Assembly: GCA_026705765.1 (NCBI GenBank)
Contig: JAPPAB010000022.1
Coordinates: 1-35,217 of the forward strand
Origin: Gemmatimonadota bacterium
Lineage (GTDB): Bacteria > Latescibacterota > UBA2968
Reading direction: 5' to 3'
DNA: 35,217 nt
Made by a program: the position numbers and the translations under genes. Position 1 is the first letter of the stretch. Each line of letters starts with the position of its first letter. Under the pieces are notes generated by a model. That model saw nothing but the letters and a program-made list of their open reading frames with translations. It did not search any database and was not told the origin of the DNA. Positions 24,806 through 34,019 of the stretch are shown here, piece after piece.

Positions 24806-27028
24806 ATGGTCTATAACCCCGTGACCAAACACATCTCAACGCCTTTTGCGGAAAACGTCTCCCCCGACAACGCCCTGCCAGAACACCCGCGCCCTCAAAT
24901 GGTGCGCCAACACTGGCAAAACCTCAACGGCTTGTGGGACTACGCCCTCGAACCCATCGGCACCACCAGCGCACCTGATACCTATCAGGGTCAAATTCTC
25001 GTACCCTTTGCCATTGACGCCCCCCTCTCGGGCATCATGGAAATTCTCCGCCCGAACCAGCGTCTCTGGTATCGCCGAAATATCACCCTTCCCGACGCAT
25101 GGGCGGGCAAACGCGTACTCCTCCATTTCCAGGCATCCGACTGGGAAACCAGTGCCTATGTCAACGGTGAGAAAGCGGGACAACACCGCGGCGGATACGA
25201 CCCCTTCACCTTTGACATCACCGAACACTTAACAGACGGCGCGAACGAACTCATCGTCTCCTGCTGGGACGCCACCGAGCAACAGCCGCAAGCCCTGGGC
25301 AAACAAATCATGCCGGAAAACCGCCAGGGATTTCGGTATCAACCCACCGGCGGCATCTGGCAAACCGTCTGGCTCGAAGCCGTACCAGAGCAATCCATCC
25401 GCACCCTTCGCCTCACACCCGATATAGACGCTGAAAAGATAGATATTACTGTCTCAGGCGAAAACTTGAAGAATTGCCAAATTCAAACAATCGCCTACGA
25501 CGGCAACCGGCAAATCTCCGAAGCAACCGGACGGGCCGACCGCACCATCTCCCTCAACATTCCAAACGCAAAACTCTGGCATCCTGACCACCCCTTCCTC
25601 TACGACCTCAAAGTCAAAGTCCAGCACAACGGCGAAACCATCGACACCATCGACAGCTACTTCGGCATGCGAAAAATAGCCATTGGCAAAGACGAAAACG
25701 GCATCAAACGCTTCCTCCTCAACGACCAACCCATCTTTCAACTCGGACCCCTGGACCAGGGCTATTGGCCCGACGGCATCCTCACCCCGCCATCTGACGA
25801 AGCCATCCTCTTCGACCTCCAGTACCTCAAACAAATCGCCTGCAACATGGTGCGCGTACACGTCAAAACCCATCCCGACCGCTGGTACTATCACTGCGAC
25901 CGGCTCGGCCTATTGGTCTGGCAAGACATGGTCTGCATGCCCAAATTCGGACAAAACGTCACCCCCGAAGCCGCACAACAGTGGCAGACCGAATTTGACA
26001 ACATCATGGACTGGCTCCACAACCATCCCAGTGTCGTCCAGTGGATCATCTTCAACGAAGGCTGGGGGCAGCACGACACCGAACGCCTCACAGACCACGT
26101 CGCACAACGCGACCCCTCTCGCCTCGTCACCAGTGCCAGCGGCTGGGCCGACATGGGCACGGGCGACATCTGCGACATACACGACTACACCTTCTACCCC
26201 GCCACAGCGCAACAACAAAGCGCGAATGACCGCATCGTCCTCCTGGGCGAAGCGGGCGGATTCAACCTCTGCATCCCGGGCCACACCTGGTACGACCACG
26301 AAGAGCCATCCGAACACATCGACCACATCAACGACATCACCCGCCCCACATATCCGACGCCCCAGGCCATGGAAGAAGACTATCGCTTCTGGGTCGAAAA
26401 CCTCCGCGCAATGGTCGGCCTCACCCCCCTCAACGGCGTCGTATATACCCAGATCACCGACGTCGAACACGAACTCAACGGCTGGCTCACCTACGACCGC
26501 AAAATCTCCAAAATCGACCCCGACGAACTCGGCAAAATCCACGCCACACTCTGGGATCCCCCGCAATTTGAAACCATCATCGGTCCCCACACCGAATGGC
26601 GATACAGCACGGGCGACGTATCTACCCTCCCCTCCATACACACCTCGCCCCGCGACAACCTGCCAAACTGCGGCGGCGACTGGTGTCAGACGCACTTCGA
26701 CGATTCATCCTGGAACGCGGGCAAAGGTCCTTATGGCACAGCAGAAGACGCCCTCATCTATCTCCGCACCACCATCGACCTGAACCAGCGCCCCGATAAA
26801 CCCCTATTCTACGTCACCTCATCTGCCGACTGCCAGATCTTCATCAACGGCCAACTCATCCGCAGCCTCCGCGTCAGGCAGCACTCCGCACCCATCTCGG
26901 AAACCTGCGCCATGCTCCATCCTGATGAATACGATCTCCTGACCCCTGGCGAAAATACCATCTGCGCCATCCTCTTACCCTCTCAAAGACCCTCTTATCT
27001 GAGCGTTCAACTCCTCGACATGAAATAA
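24806..27028 (+). CDS. Glycoside hydrolase family 2 (beta-galactosidase/beta-glucuronidase-like)
   Basis: A 740-residue GH2 enzyme without signal peptide. An N-terminal sugar-binding jelly roll (about 35-190; ASDWETSAYVNG, HRGGYDPFTFDIT) is followed by an immunoglobulin-like domain (about 195-290) and a TIM barrel (about 295-590). The acid/base is E418 in IIFNEGWGQ and the nucleophile is E482 in LLGEAGGF. A further C-terminal binding domain (about 620-740) resembles the N-terminal jelly roll. It removes a terminal beta-linked sugar from an imported oligosaccharide, plausibly galactose or a uronic acid. It starts three bases after the PhyH-HEAT gene and ends eight bases before sulfatase 2, so it is in the same transcript. 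Confidence 0.92.
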   Translation: MVYNPVTKHISTPFAENVSPDNALPEHPRPQMVRQHWQNLNGLWDYALEPIGTTSAPDTYQGQILVPFAIDAPLSGIMEILRPNQRLWYRRNITLPDAWAGKRVLLHFQASDWETSAYVNGEKAGQHRGGYDPFTFDITEHLTDGANELIVSCWDATEQQPQALGKQIMPENRQGFRYQPTGGIWQTVWLEAVPEQSIRTLRLTPDIDAEKIDITVSGENLKNCQIQTIAYDGNRQISEATGRADRTISLNIPNAKLWHPDHPFLYDLKVKVQHNGETIDTIDSYFGMRKIAIGKDENGIKRFLLNDQPIFQLGPLDQGYWPDGILTPPSDEAILFDLQYLKQIACNMVRVHVKTHPDRWYYHCDRLGLLVWQDMVCMPKFGQNVTPEAAQQWQTEFDNIMDWLHNHPSVVQWIIFNEGWGQHDTERLTDHVAQRDPSRLVTSASGWADMGTGDICDIHDYTFYPATAQQQSANDRIVLLGEAGGFNLCIPGHTWYDHEEPSEHIDHINDITRPTYPTPQAMEEDYRFWVENLRAMVGLTPLNGVVYTQITDVEHELNGWLTYDRKISKIDPDELGKIHATLWDPPQFETIIGPHTEWRYSTGDVSTLPSIHTSPRDNLPNCGGDWCQTHFDDSSWNAGKGPYGTAEDALIYLRTTIDLNQRPDKPLFYVTSSADCQIFINGQLIRSLRVRQHSAPISETCAMLHPDEYDLLTPGENTICAILLPSQRPSYLSVQLLDMK

Positions 27029-27036
27029 GGAGACAC

Positions 27037-28596
27037 ATGCAACCCAACATCATCATATTCCTCGTCGATGACATGGGTACGGGCGACACCAGCGCGTATC
27101 AGGACTGGACCGGCAATCGCGACGACGAACAACTCCACACCCCCAGCCTGGAACGCCTTGCGCGCCTGGGCGTGCGCTTTACCGATGCACACACCCCATC
27201 AACCGTATGCACCCCCACGCGCTACGCCCTCCTCACCGGACGCTATTGCTGGCGCACGCAACTCAAACACAAAGTCGCCTTTGGTCCCCACTATCCGCCA
27301 CTCATAGAAAAAGAACGTCCCACACTCGCCACCATCCTCAAAAAAGCCGGATATCGCACGGGCATCTCGGGAAAATGGCACGTAGGTCTCACCTACACAA
27401 AATCCGACGGCTCACCCGCCGAGGGATGGGACGACGCAGACGTGCGCCAACCCCTGACCGACTGCCCCGAAGAACACGGCTTTGACTACCACTTCATCAC
27501 CAACCGAAGCCATGGAACCTCTGCCAATGCGGGCTGGATCGAAAACCGTCGCTGCATCGGCGCAACCGGCAAAAACCCTCACGACATCGCGGGTTACGAC
27601 CTGTATAAAACCGGACCCATGAACTTCCAGCACGCCGTCGGCTTTCTCGATGATCATCTCACAAAAGACACAAAACAACAGCCCTTCTTCCTCTACTACG
27701 CCGCCAACTCAAACCACACACCCCACACGCCCTGCGACGCACTCAACGGCGTACCCATCACGGGACAGGCGCATTTCAAAAACGGCAACCGCGAACTCTC
27801 GCGCCCACACGCCACCACCAACGACCCCAATGGCTGGGAAAGCACCGAATGGGGCAAACAGCGCGACCAGGTCGGCGGCTGCGAGCACAACACACCCGAA
27901 CGCCTCGACTTCATATACGAAAACGACGTCGCAGTCGGCCAATTGCTCAACTACCTCGAAACCCACGACGACCCGCGCAACCCCGGCCACAAACTCATCG
28001 ACAACACCCTCTTCATCTTCTCCAGCGACAATGGCGCAGAAAACGCGGGCAAAGAATCCAGCGGCTACTACCGCGGCCGCAAGGCCCACATCCACGAAGG
28101 CGGCCATCGCGTACCCACAATCGCCTTCTGGAAACAGGGCAACATCGGCGACGGCAACGACGCGACCCCCGGGCGCACCAGCCACATCACCTATGGACTC
28201 AACGACCTCATATTATCCATCGCAGACCTCGTCGGCATCGAAGCATCCTCACGCACGGGATTTGCCGAAGACAGCACCAGCATCGCGCCCTTCCTCACCG
28301 GCCTACAGGATGATGAATTTGAACCCCACCCCCTCGTCCTCCACGACGACTACATCATGGGACCCATGCTCTCGCTGCGAGATGGCGATTGGAAATTGAT
28401 CGTCGGGCAAGAACTCATCGTAGAAGGCGAACTAAAACACCACGCCCTCTTCAACTTAAAAGACAACCCCACAGAAGACGAACGCCAGAACCTCATCGCA
28501 TCAGAACAACACAGCCACCTCGTTGAATCCCTCTCAGCAAAACTGCTGGACATTTACCACCAGAGGAACACCCATGCAAACGCCCTTTCCCGCTAA
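27037..28596 (+). CDS. Sulfatase 2 (type I), cytosolic
   Basis: A 519-residue sulfatase. The catalytic motif is CTPTRYALLTG (C58, R62), metal ligands include D11 and D12 in FLVDDMG, and a second pair lies in FSSDNGAE. LLTGRYCWRT is shared with sulfatase 3, so the two are closer to each other than to sulfatase 1. No signal peptide is present. AAGGAG precedes the ATG. The last 23 bases overlap the next gene. It probably desulfates a different position of the same saccharide than sulfatase 1. Confidence 0.93.
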   Translation: MQPNIIIFLVDDMGTGDTSAYQDWTGNRDDEQLHTPSLERLARLGVRFTDAHTPSTVCTPTRYALLTGRYCWRTQLKHKVAFGPHYPPLIEKERPTLATILKKAGYRTGISGKWHVGLTYTKSDGSPAEGWDDADVRQPLTDCPEEHGFDYHFITNRSHGTSANAGWIENRRCIGATGKNPHDIAGYDLYKTGPMNFQHAVGFLDDHLTKDTKQQPFFLYYAANSNHTPHTPCDALNGVPITGQAHFKNGNRELSRPHATTNDPNGWESTEWGKQRDQVGGCEHNTPERLDFIYENDVAVGQLLNYLETHDDPRNPGHKLIDNTLFIFSSDNGAENAGKESSGYYRGRKAHIHEGGHRVPTIAFWKQGNIGDGNDATPGRTSHITYGLNDLILSIADLVGIEASSRTGFAEDSTSIAPFLTGLQDDEFEPHPLVLHDDYIMGPMLSLRDGDWKLIVGQELIVEGELKHHALFNLKDNPTEDERQNLIASEQHSHLVESLSAKLLDIYHQRNTHANALSR

Positions 28597-29788
28597 ACTG
28601 CCACTTGAAAAACCAGACCGCGAACTCAGCGCCTCGATGGAGCGCATGTACGATATATGGAACCCCCATGAAGATCGCGGCAATGAATTCTTCAGCAACT
28701 TCAAATACTCCCCCCTCGAAGGGTTCTCACGAGAACCCAACGTCTCTCGCCGCGACCCATCCAAAGTCCTCCGCATCGACGGCACTTATTACGTCTGGTA
28801 CACATGCCGGCGCACAAAAGGTCCCCCCGTCGGACACGAAAACGCCACCGACGAAATCCCCTCTGTCGATTGGGACCTCGCAGACATCTGGTATGCCACC
28901 AGCGAAGACGGCTTTCACTGGAAAGAACAGGGACCAGCCGCCACGCGCCTACCAAAAGGCGAATTTGGCTGGCGCTCAAACTGCACCCCCGACATCCTCG
29001 TCTGGAAAAACAAATACTACCTCTACCACCAGGCATACAGCGAAGTCATTCAAGGCGGCGACTCGTGCCCCGTCACCATCGCCATCGCCGACTCTCCCCA
29101 TGGACCCTGGACGCGACTGGGTAGGCCGATCGTAGAACCCGGCGGACCCGACGACTGGGACTGCAACTGCATACACGACCCCTTCCCCCTCATCTACAAA
29201 GGCAAAATCCACATGTATTACAAAGGCTCGCCCGGTCAAAAACGCGGCGGCGCAAACATCATCCGCGCTCAGGGCGTTGCCATAGCCGATCACCCGGAAG
29301 GACCATACCAAAAATCACCGCTAAATCCCGTCCTCAACTCCGGCCACGAAACCTGCCTCTGGCCCTACAAAGAGGGCATCGCCGCAATCGTCAGCCTGGA
29401 CGGACCCGAAAAAAACACCGTACAATACGCGCCAGACGGCCTCCATTTTGAAATGAAATCCCTGCTCCAAGTACCCCCCGTCGCACCCGGACCCTTTGTA
29501 CCCGACGCATTTGCCGACAACGGCGACGGCCGCGGCATCACCTGGGGACTCTGCCACATCAACCCGGACGGCGGGGGCAGCATGAGCGAATCCGTCCTCG
29601 CCCGATTCGACTGCGACCTCAGCCGCGACACAGACCGCCCCCTATTCAAAAACAACAACCTGCGCTTTGACGAACCCACCTACTTCCAGCGCGTCCTAAA
29701 ACTGCCCGAATACCTCCAAAAGCAAATCCTCAAAGAACAGAATGACACCGATCAAAACACCATCGGAACCTTCAAGGAGCCATCATGA
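28574..29788 (+). CDS. GH117-like glycoside hydrolase (five-bladed beta-propeller)
   Basis: A 404-residue protein closely resembling GH117, whose known members cleave terminal alpha-1,3-linked 3,6-anhydro-galactose from neoagaro-oligosaccharides. The three expected acidic positions are present: D61 in SRRDPSK, D202 in IHDPFP and E259 in SGHETCLWP, with neighbouring H258. Propeller strands such as YYVWYTCR, DIWYATSEDGFHW and KYYLYHQAY are typical. The ATG at 28574 has AGAGGA six bases upstream. An earlier in-frame start inside the sulfatase lacks a ribosome site. No signal peptide. It overlaps sulfatase 2 upstream and its stop overlaps the next ATG (ATGA). Substrate is inferred; it could be another sugar. 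Confidence 0.8.
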   Translation: MQTPFPAKLPLEKPDRELSASMERMYDIWNPHEDRGNEFFSNFKYSPLEGFSREPNVSRRDPSKVLRIDGTYYVWYTCRRTKGPPVGHENATDEIPSVDWDLADIWYATSEDGFHWKEQGPAATRLPKGEFGWRSNCTPDILVWKNKYYLYHQAYSEVIQGGDSCPVTIAIADSPHGPWTRLGRPIVEPGGPDDWDCNCIHDPFPLIYKGKIHMYYKGSPGQKRGGANIIRAQGVAIADHPEGPYQKSPLNPVLNSGHETCLWPYKEGIAAIVSLDGPEKNTVQYAPDGLHFEMKSLLQVPPVAPGPFVPDAFADNGDGRGITWGLCHINPDGGGSMSESVLARFDCDLSRDTDRPLFKNNNLRFDEPTYFQRVLKLPEYLQKQILKEQNDTDQNTIGTFKEPS

Positions 29789-30861
29789 AAACGATCTACC
29801 GATCAACACTCGTGCAAGGGATATGCTGTTTCCTGCTCATCGGCGGACTGCTCGCCCCAGCCGCAGAGGCCGTTAAATTTCGCACCGAAGAAGGTCAACT
29901 TCAGCAATCAAAATTCGTCATCACCGTACCGGAGTCCTGGAATGGAAAACTCCTGCTGCTGGCGCACGGCCATCGCTCCGAAAATGCGCCCTTGAGCGCC
30001 GAATTTCGCACAGAGTCACCCACGTACCAGCATTTGCTTGCCGATGGCTGGATGATCGCATCTACCAGCTACCGCCGCAACGGAGCGATCGTCGTCGATG
30101 CGGTAGCGGACATCGAACTGCTACGCCAGCACATTGTCCAAACTTATGGCGCGCCTGAACGTGTAATTGTACAGGGCAGCTCAATGGGCGGCGCGATCGT
30201 GACCCTGATCGCCGAGACCGCTCCCGAAGGTTATGACGGCTTGCTCGCGTTGGGGGCGGCACTGCAAGTGCGGGATGCAGAGCAACCCCACGAATGGCGT
30301 TATACCCCACGTCTCCCGTTGCTCTTCCTCAGTAACCAGAGTGAAGCGGAGGGACCCCAGGCGTATATCCAGAAAGCGGCAAAGGCACCGAGTGTGCCAG
30401 TATTCTGGTCTGTGGCACGCGACGGACACGTCAACCTCAGAGAGATCGAACGGGAAACCGCGTTGCGCGCGCTCGACGCCTATCTGGACACCGGTAAGAT
30501 TGAACGAGACAAAGATGCGACCATCGCGCCGAATCATGTGTCGTCTGCGAAATTTGTGGAAGGTGGGGCTTACACAAAGATAGAGAGCATCTCCTCGACC
30601 TACGGCAACATCAACACCGAATTTATCGAAGGCGACCTGCAGCAACTTGGCATCTCTCCCAAAACCCGTTTTCAGGTCAGCTATGGGGAACAGACATTCA
30701 CAGTGTTGCTTGCCACCACCTATGGAGACGTACCGCGCGGAGAGTGGGTTGCATTCCTGACAGTGGAAGGTCGCTTGAGGATCGCTCGCAACTACGAAAA
30801 CGCCTCAAAGACACTTGGGTGTAAGGAGGGCGACAAAATCTTCATCGCGCCCGCCGAGTAA
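29785..30861 (+). CDS. Secreted alpha/beta hydrolase with SAM-hydroxide-adenosyltransferase-like C-terminal domain
   Basis: A 358-residue exported protein. A signal peptide (1 to about 29; LIGGLLAPAAEA) is followed by an alpha/beta-hydrolase domain. This has HGH (61-63) as likely oxyanion region, nucleophile S133 in the elbow VQGSSMGG and probable catalytic H215 in ARDGHVNL. Residues about 265-355 look like the C-terminal beta-barrel of SAM hydroxide adenosyltransferases (DUF62): STYGNINTEFIEGDLQQLGI, ATTYGDVPRGEW, then an ENASKTLGCKEGD close. That barrel normally accompanies a nucleotide-binding N-domain, so its fusion to an esterase-like domain is odd. It is the only clearly exported protein in this cluster. 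It may deacylate an extracellular glycan or ester. Codon use is less C-rich than its neighbours. Confidence 0.8.
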   Translation: MKTIYRSTLVQGICCFLLIGGLLAPAAEAVKFRTEEGQLQQSKFVITVPESWNGKLLLLAHGHRSENAPLSAEFRTESPTYQHLLADGWMIASTSYRRNGAIVVDAVADIELLRQHIVQTYGAPERVIVQGSSMGGAIVTLIAETAPEGYDGLLALGAALQVRDAEQPHEWRYTPRLPLLFLSNQSEAEGPQAYIQKAAKAPSVPVFWSVARDGHVNLREIERETALRALDAYLDTGKIERDKDATIAPNHVSSAKFVEGGAYTKIESISSTYGNINTEFIEGDLQQLGISPKTRFQVSYGEQTFTVLLATTYGDVPRGEWVAFLTVEGRLRIARNYENASKTLGCKEGDKIFIAPAE

Positions 30862-30878
30862 ACCTTATAGGAGACCCA

Positions 30879-32282
30879 ATGCCCAATCCCAACATCGTCT
30901 ATATCTTCTTCGACGACCTCGGTTACGGGGACATCAGCTACCTCAATTCCGAATCCAAAATCCAAACACCAAATATGGATCGCCTATCCGCTGAAGGCAT
31001 GTGCTTCACCGATGTCCACTCGTGCTCCGCCGTGTGCTCCCCCTCGCGCTACGGCGTCTTAACCGGACGCTATTGCTGGCGCACCCGACTGCAAAATGGC
31101 GTCCTCAACGGATACTCAGAACCCCTCATCGAACCCGACCGCCTGACCGTCGCATCCCTGCTCAAACAACACAGATATCACACCGCTTGCATCGGCAAAT
31201 GGCATGTGGGATTAAACTGGACGCGCAAAAAAGGCGTCCAGCACCTTGAAGATTACAGATTGGGATGGGATCGCGGCGAAGCCATAGACTTCACCCAACC
31301 ATTTACCGGCGGACCGTGCGACCTCGGATTCGACTACTTTTACGGCATCTCCGCATCCCTGGACATGCCGCCCTATGTCTATCTCGAAAACAACCGCACA
31401 ATCTGCGAGCCAACAGCCCGTGCTCCCCAGGGCCTCTTTGGCCGCGAAGGACACGCTGCGCCGGGCCTCAAACCCGAACACGTCATCCCGGACCTCACAA
31501 AAAAAGCGGTCTCCTTCATCGAAGAAAACGCAGCAGACAAACAGCCCTTTTTCCTCTACTATCCCGTAACCGGTCCCCACACGCCCATCGCGCCAAACAA
31601 AGCATTCACAGGCAAAAGCCAGGCCGGCAAATACGGCGACTTCGTCGTCGAATGCGACTGGGCAGTGGAGCAAATCATGGACGCTGTTGAAAAAGTGGGC
31701 GCCACCGACAACACCCTCTTTATCGTCACCAGCGACAACGGACCAGAACGCTTTATGCACGCGCGAAAACAAGAATACAACCACTACAGCGCCTATCACT
31801 TCCGCGGCTGCAAACGCGACAACTGGGAAGGCGGACATCGTATCCCCTTCATCGCCCGCTGGCCCGAAAAAGTCGCCGCCGGATCCTTCAGCGACGAAAC
31901 TATATGTCTCACAGACCTCATCGCAACAGCCGCCGACATTGTCGGCCATACCCTTCCCGAAAATGCCGGCGAAGACAGTTGCAGCATCTTACCCATCCTG
32001 ACGAGTCAGAACGCGACACCCATCCGCGAAGCCACCGTGCATCACTCTTCCAAAGGCGAATTTGCCATCCGCCAGGGCAAATGGAAATTGCTCCTCCACC
32101 AAAGCTCCGGCGGCAATGATTATCCCGACGATCCCCCAGATAATGCCCCCGGCCAACTCTACGACATGGAAACCGGCTACCGAGAACGCGAAAACCTCTA
32201 CGCGCAACACCCCGAAATCGTATCCCGATTGACCGACCTGCTCAACCAGTACAAAACAAGGGGACGCAGTGTCCCCGCATAA
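30879..32282 (+). CDS. Sulfatase 3 (type I), cytosolic
   Basis: A 467-residue sulfatase with catalytic CSPSRYGVLTG (C53, R57), metal ligands D12 and D13 in YIFFDDLGYGD, and VTSDNGPER as the second pair. It shares LTGRYCWRTRLQ with the sulfatase 2 subfamily. There is no signal peptide. TAGGAG lies eight bases before the ATG, 17 bases after the exported hydrolase. It gives a third distinct sulfatase in the cluster, which argues for a substrate with sulfates at several positions. Confidence 0.93.
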   Translation: MPNPNIVYIFFDDLGYGDISYLNSESKIQTPNMDRLSAEGMCFTDVHSCSAVCSPSRYGVLTGRYCWRTRLQNGVLNGYSEPLIEPDRLTVASLLKQHRYHTACIGKWHVGLNWTRKKGVQHLEDYRLGWDRGEAIDFTQPFTGGPCDLGFDYFYGISASLDMPPYVYLENNRTICEPTARAPQGLFGREGHAAPGLKPEHVIPDLTKKAVSFIEENAADKQPFFLYYPVTGPHTPIAPNKAFTGKSQAGKYGDFVVECDWAVEQIMDAVEKVGATDNTLFIVTSDNGPERFMHARKQEYNHYSAYHFRGCKRDNWEGGHRIPFIARWPEKVAAGSFSDETICLTDLIATAADIVGHTLPENAGEDSCSILPILTSQNATPIREATVHHSSKGEFAIRQGKWKLLLHQSSGGNDYPDDPPDNAPGQLYDMETGYRERENLYAQHPEIVSRLTDLLNQYKTRGRSVPA

Positions 32283-32296
32283 ACCCGGAGGAAGCG

Positions 32297-33952
32297 ATGA
32301 ACGCTTCGGACCTATTTGTCAAAGCACTGGAAAATGAAGGCGTGGAATATATCTATGGCGTGCCCGGAGAAGAAAACCTCGCCTTTCTGGAAGCCCTTCG
32401 CAAATCGAGCATCAAACTCATCCTGACTCGCCACGAACAGGGTGCTGCATTCATGGCTGCAACCTACGGACGGCTCACGGGCAAAGCGGGCGTCTGCCTT
32501 GCCACACTCGGTCCCGGCGCAACCAACTTTGTAACAGGTGCAGCGTATGCCCAACTGGGTGGCATGCCCCTGCTCATGATCACGGGCCAAAAACCCATCA
32601 AAAAGAGCAAGCAGGGCCAATTTCAGATCATCGATGTCGTAAGCATGATGGAACCCCTCACAAAATACACCCGACAAATCGTCAACGTAGATATGATTCC
32701 CTCCATGGTGCGAGAGGCATTTCGCCTCGCGCAAGAAGAGCGCCCCGGCGCTGTACACCTGGAACTCCCGGAAGATGTCGCCGAAGAACCCGTTGATGAA
32801 CACACCACGCCGGTCTTTAATATCAGCACCTGCAGACGCGGCGACGCCAATGAACGCGCCATTGACGACGCGGTAAAAATGATCAAAGAAGCCACGCGCC
32901 CCTTGCTCCTCCTGGGCGCGGGCACCAACCGCAAGCGCATCTGGGAATCCGTGGCGCACTTCCTCGACAAAACCGGCATCCCCTTTTTCAATACCCAACT
33001 GGGCAAAGGCGTCGTTGGCGGTCTCCACCCCCTATTCCTGGGCACCGCAGCACTCTCCGATGGCGACTATCTCCACTGCGCCATTGAACGTGCCGATCTG
33101 ATCATAAACGTCGGACACGATGTCGTGGAAAAACCGCCATTTTTCATGTCTCACGACGAAGGGGCAACCCGGGTCATCCACATCAACTTCCAATCCGCCG
33201 TGGTAGATAATGTCTATTTTCCACAACTGGAAGTAGTAGGCGACATTGCAAACACGATCCAGCGCCTCGCCGACAAAACCGGCAAAACAGCCTCGCACGA
33301 CTTCGACTATTACATGCGCATCCGCGACCAGATTCAGGAACACATTCGTCTGGGAGAAAACGACAACAGCTTCCCGATAAAACCCCAGCGCCTCGTCTGG
33401 GACGTCCGCAAAGTCCTGCCCGAAGACGGCATCATTGCCCTGGATAACGGCGTGTACAAAATCTGGTTTGCGCGTAACTACCCAACCACGCAACCCAACA
33501 CCGTCTTGCTGGACAACGCCCTTGCCACCATGGGCGCGGGCTTGCCCTCGGCAATGGAAGCAGCGCGGTTTTATCCCAACCGGCGGGTCATGGCAATCTG
33601 CGGCGATGGTGGTTTTATGATGAACAGCCAGGAATTGGAAACAGCCGTAAGACTCAACCTCAATCTCGTCGTCCTGATCTTGCGAGACAACGCCTACGGC
33701 ATGATACGCTGGAAACAATACGGGATGGGGCTTCCCGATTTTGGACTGGAATTTGACAACCCGGATTTTGTCATGTACGCCAACAGCTACGGCGCGCAGG
33801 GGCACCGCGTGAAATCCACAGAAATGACCGTACCCCTGCTGGAGAAATGTTATACCAGAGGCGGCGTACACCTCGTCGAAGTGCCCGTGGATTACTCTGA
33901 AAACCAGAAAGTGCTCGTCGATGAACTACAAGCAAAGACTTGTTTATTATAA
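32297..33952 (+). CDS. Acetolactate-synthase-like ThDP enzyme
   Basis: A 551-residue cytoplasmic ThDP enzyme. Catalytic E47 lies in LTRHEQGA, the Pyr domain has YGVPGEENLAFLEAL, GVCLATLGPGATN and ITGQKPIKKSKQG, and the PP domain has GDGGFMMNSQEL (436-447) followed by RDNAYGMIRWKQYG. These resemble AlsS-type catabolic acetolactate synthases, which join two pyruvates to 2-acetolactate without a small subunit. GGAGG precedes the ATG by seven bases. It closes the catabolic cluster, where sugar breakdown would supply pyruvate, though it might use another 2-oxo acid. Its last nine codons and 3' flank recur about 227 bases downstream. Confidence 0.87.
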   Translation: MNASDLFVKALENEGVEYIYGVPGEENLAFLEALRKSSIKLILTRHEQGAAFMAATYGRLTGKAGVCLATLGPGATNFVTGAAYAQLGGMPLLMITGQKPIKKSKQGQFQIIDVVSMMEPLTKYTRQIVNVDMIPSMVREAFRLAQEERPGAVHLELPEDVAEEPVDEHTTPVFNISTCRRGDANERAIDDAVKMIKEATRPLLLLGAGTNRKRIWESVAHFLDKTGIPFFNTQLGKGVVGGLHPLFLGTAALSDGDYLHCAIERADLIINVGHDVVEKPPFFMSHDEGATRVIHINFQSAVVDNVYFPQLEVVGDIANTIQRLADKTGKTASHDFDYYMRIRDQIQEHIRLGENDNSFPIKPQRLVWDVRKVLPEDGIIALDNGVYKIWFARNYPTTQPNTVLLDNALATMGAGLPSAMEAARFYPNRRVMAICGDGGFMMNSQELETAVRLNLNLVVLILRDNAYGMIRWKQYGMGLPDFGLEFDNPDFVMYANSYGAQGHRVKSTEMTVPLLEKCYTRGGVHLVEVPVDYSENQKVLVDELQAKTCLL

Positions 33953-34019
33953 ATTTATTGCTTTCCGGTTGTTTTTCAGAAAGTATTTTTCAACAAATCT
34001 GTTGACAAATATTTACCAG
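33923..34019 (+). repeat. Direct repeat copy 1: 3' end of the ThDP gene plus palindrome
   Basis: This copy begins in the last codons of the acetolactate-synthase-like gene (ELQAKTCLL-stop). It runs through its 3' flank to an imperfect palindrome, AAGTATTTTTCAAC (33981-33994) and GTTGACAAATATTT (34001-34014). It matches 34150-34247. The palindrome has no T-tract but could act as a transcription barrier between the convergent genes ending at 33952 and 34297. Confidence 0.8.

Noticed and set aside
25683-26783. Long frame overlapping the GH2 gene
   Set aside because: It is a low-complexity Thr/Ser/Pro shadow produced by the C-rich codon use of the real gene in another frame; the GH2 frame has all catalytic residues.
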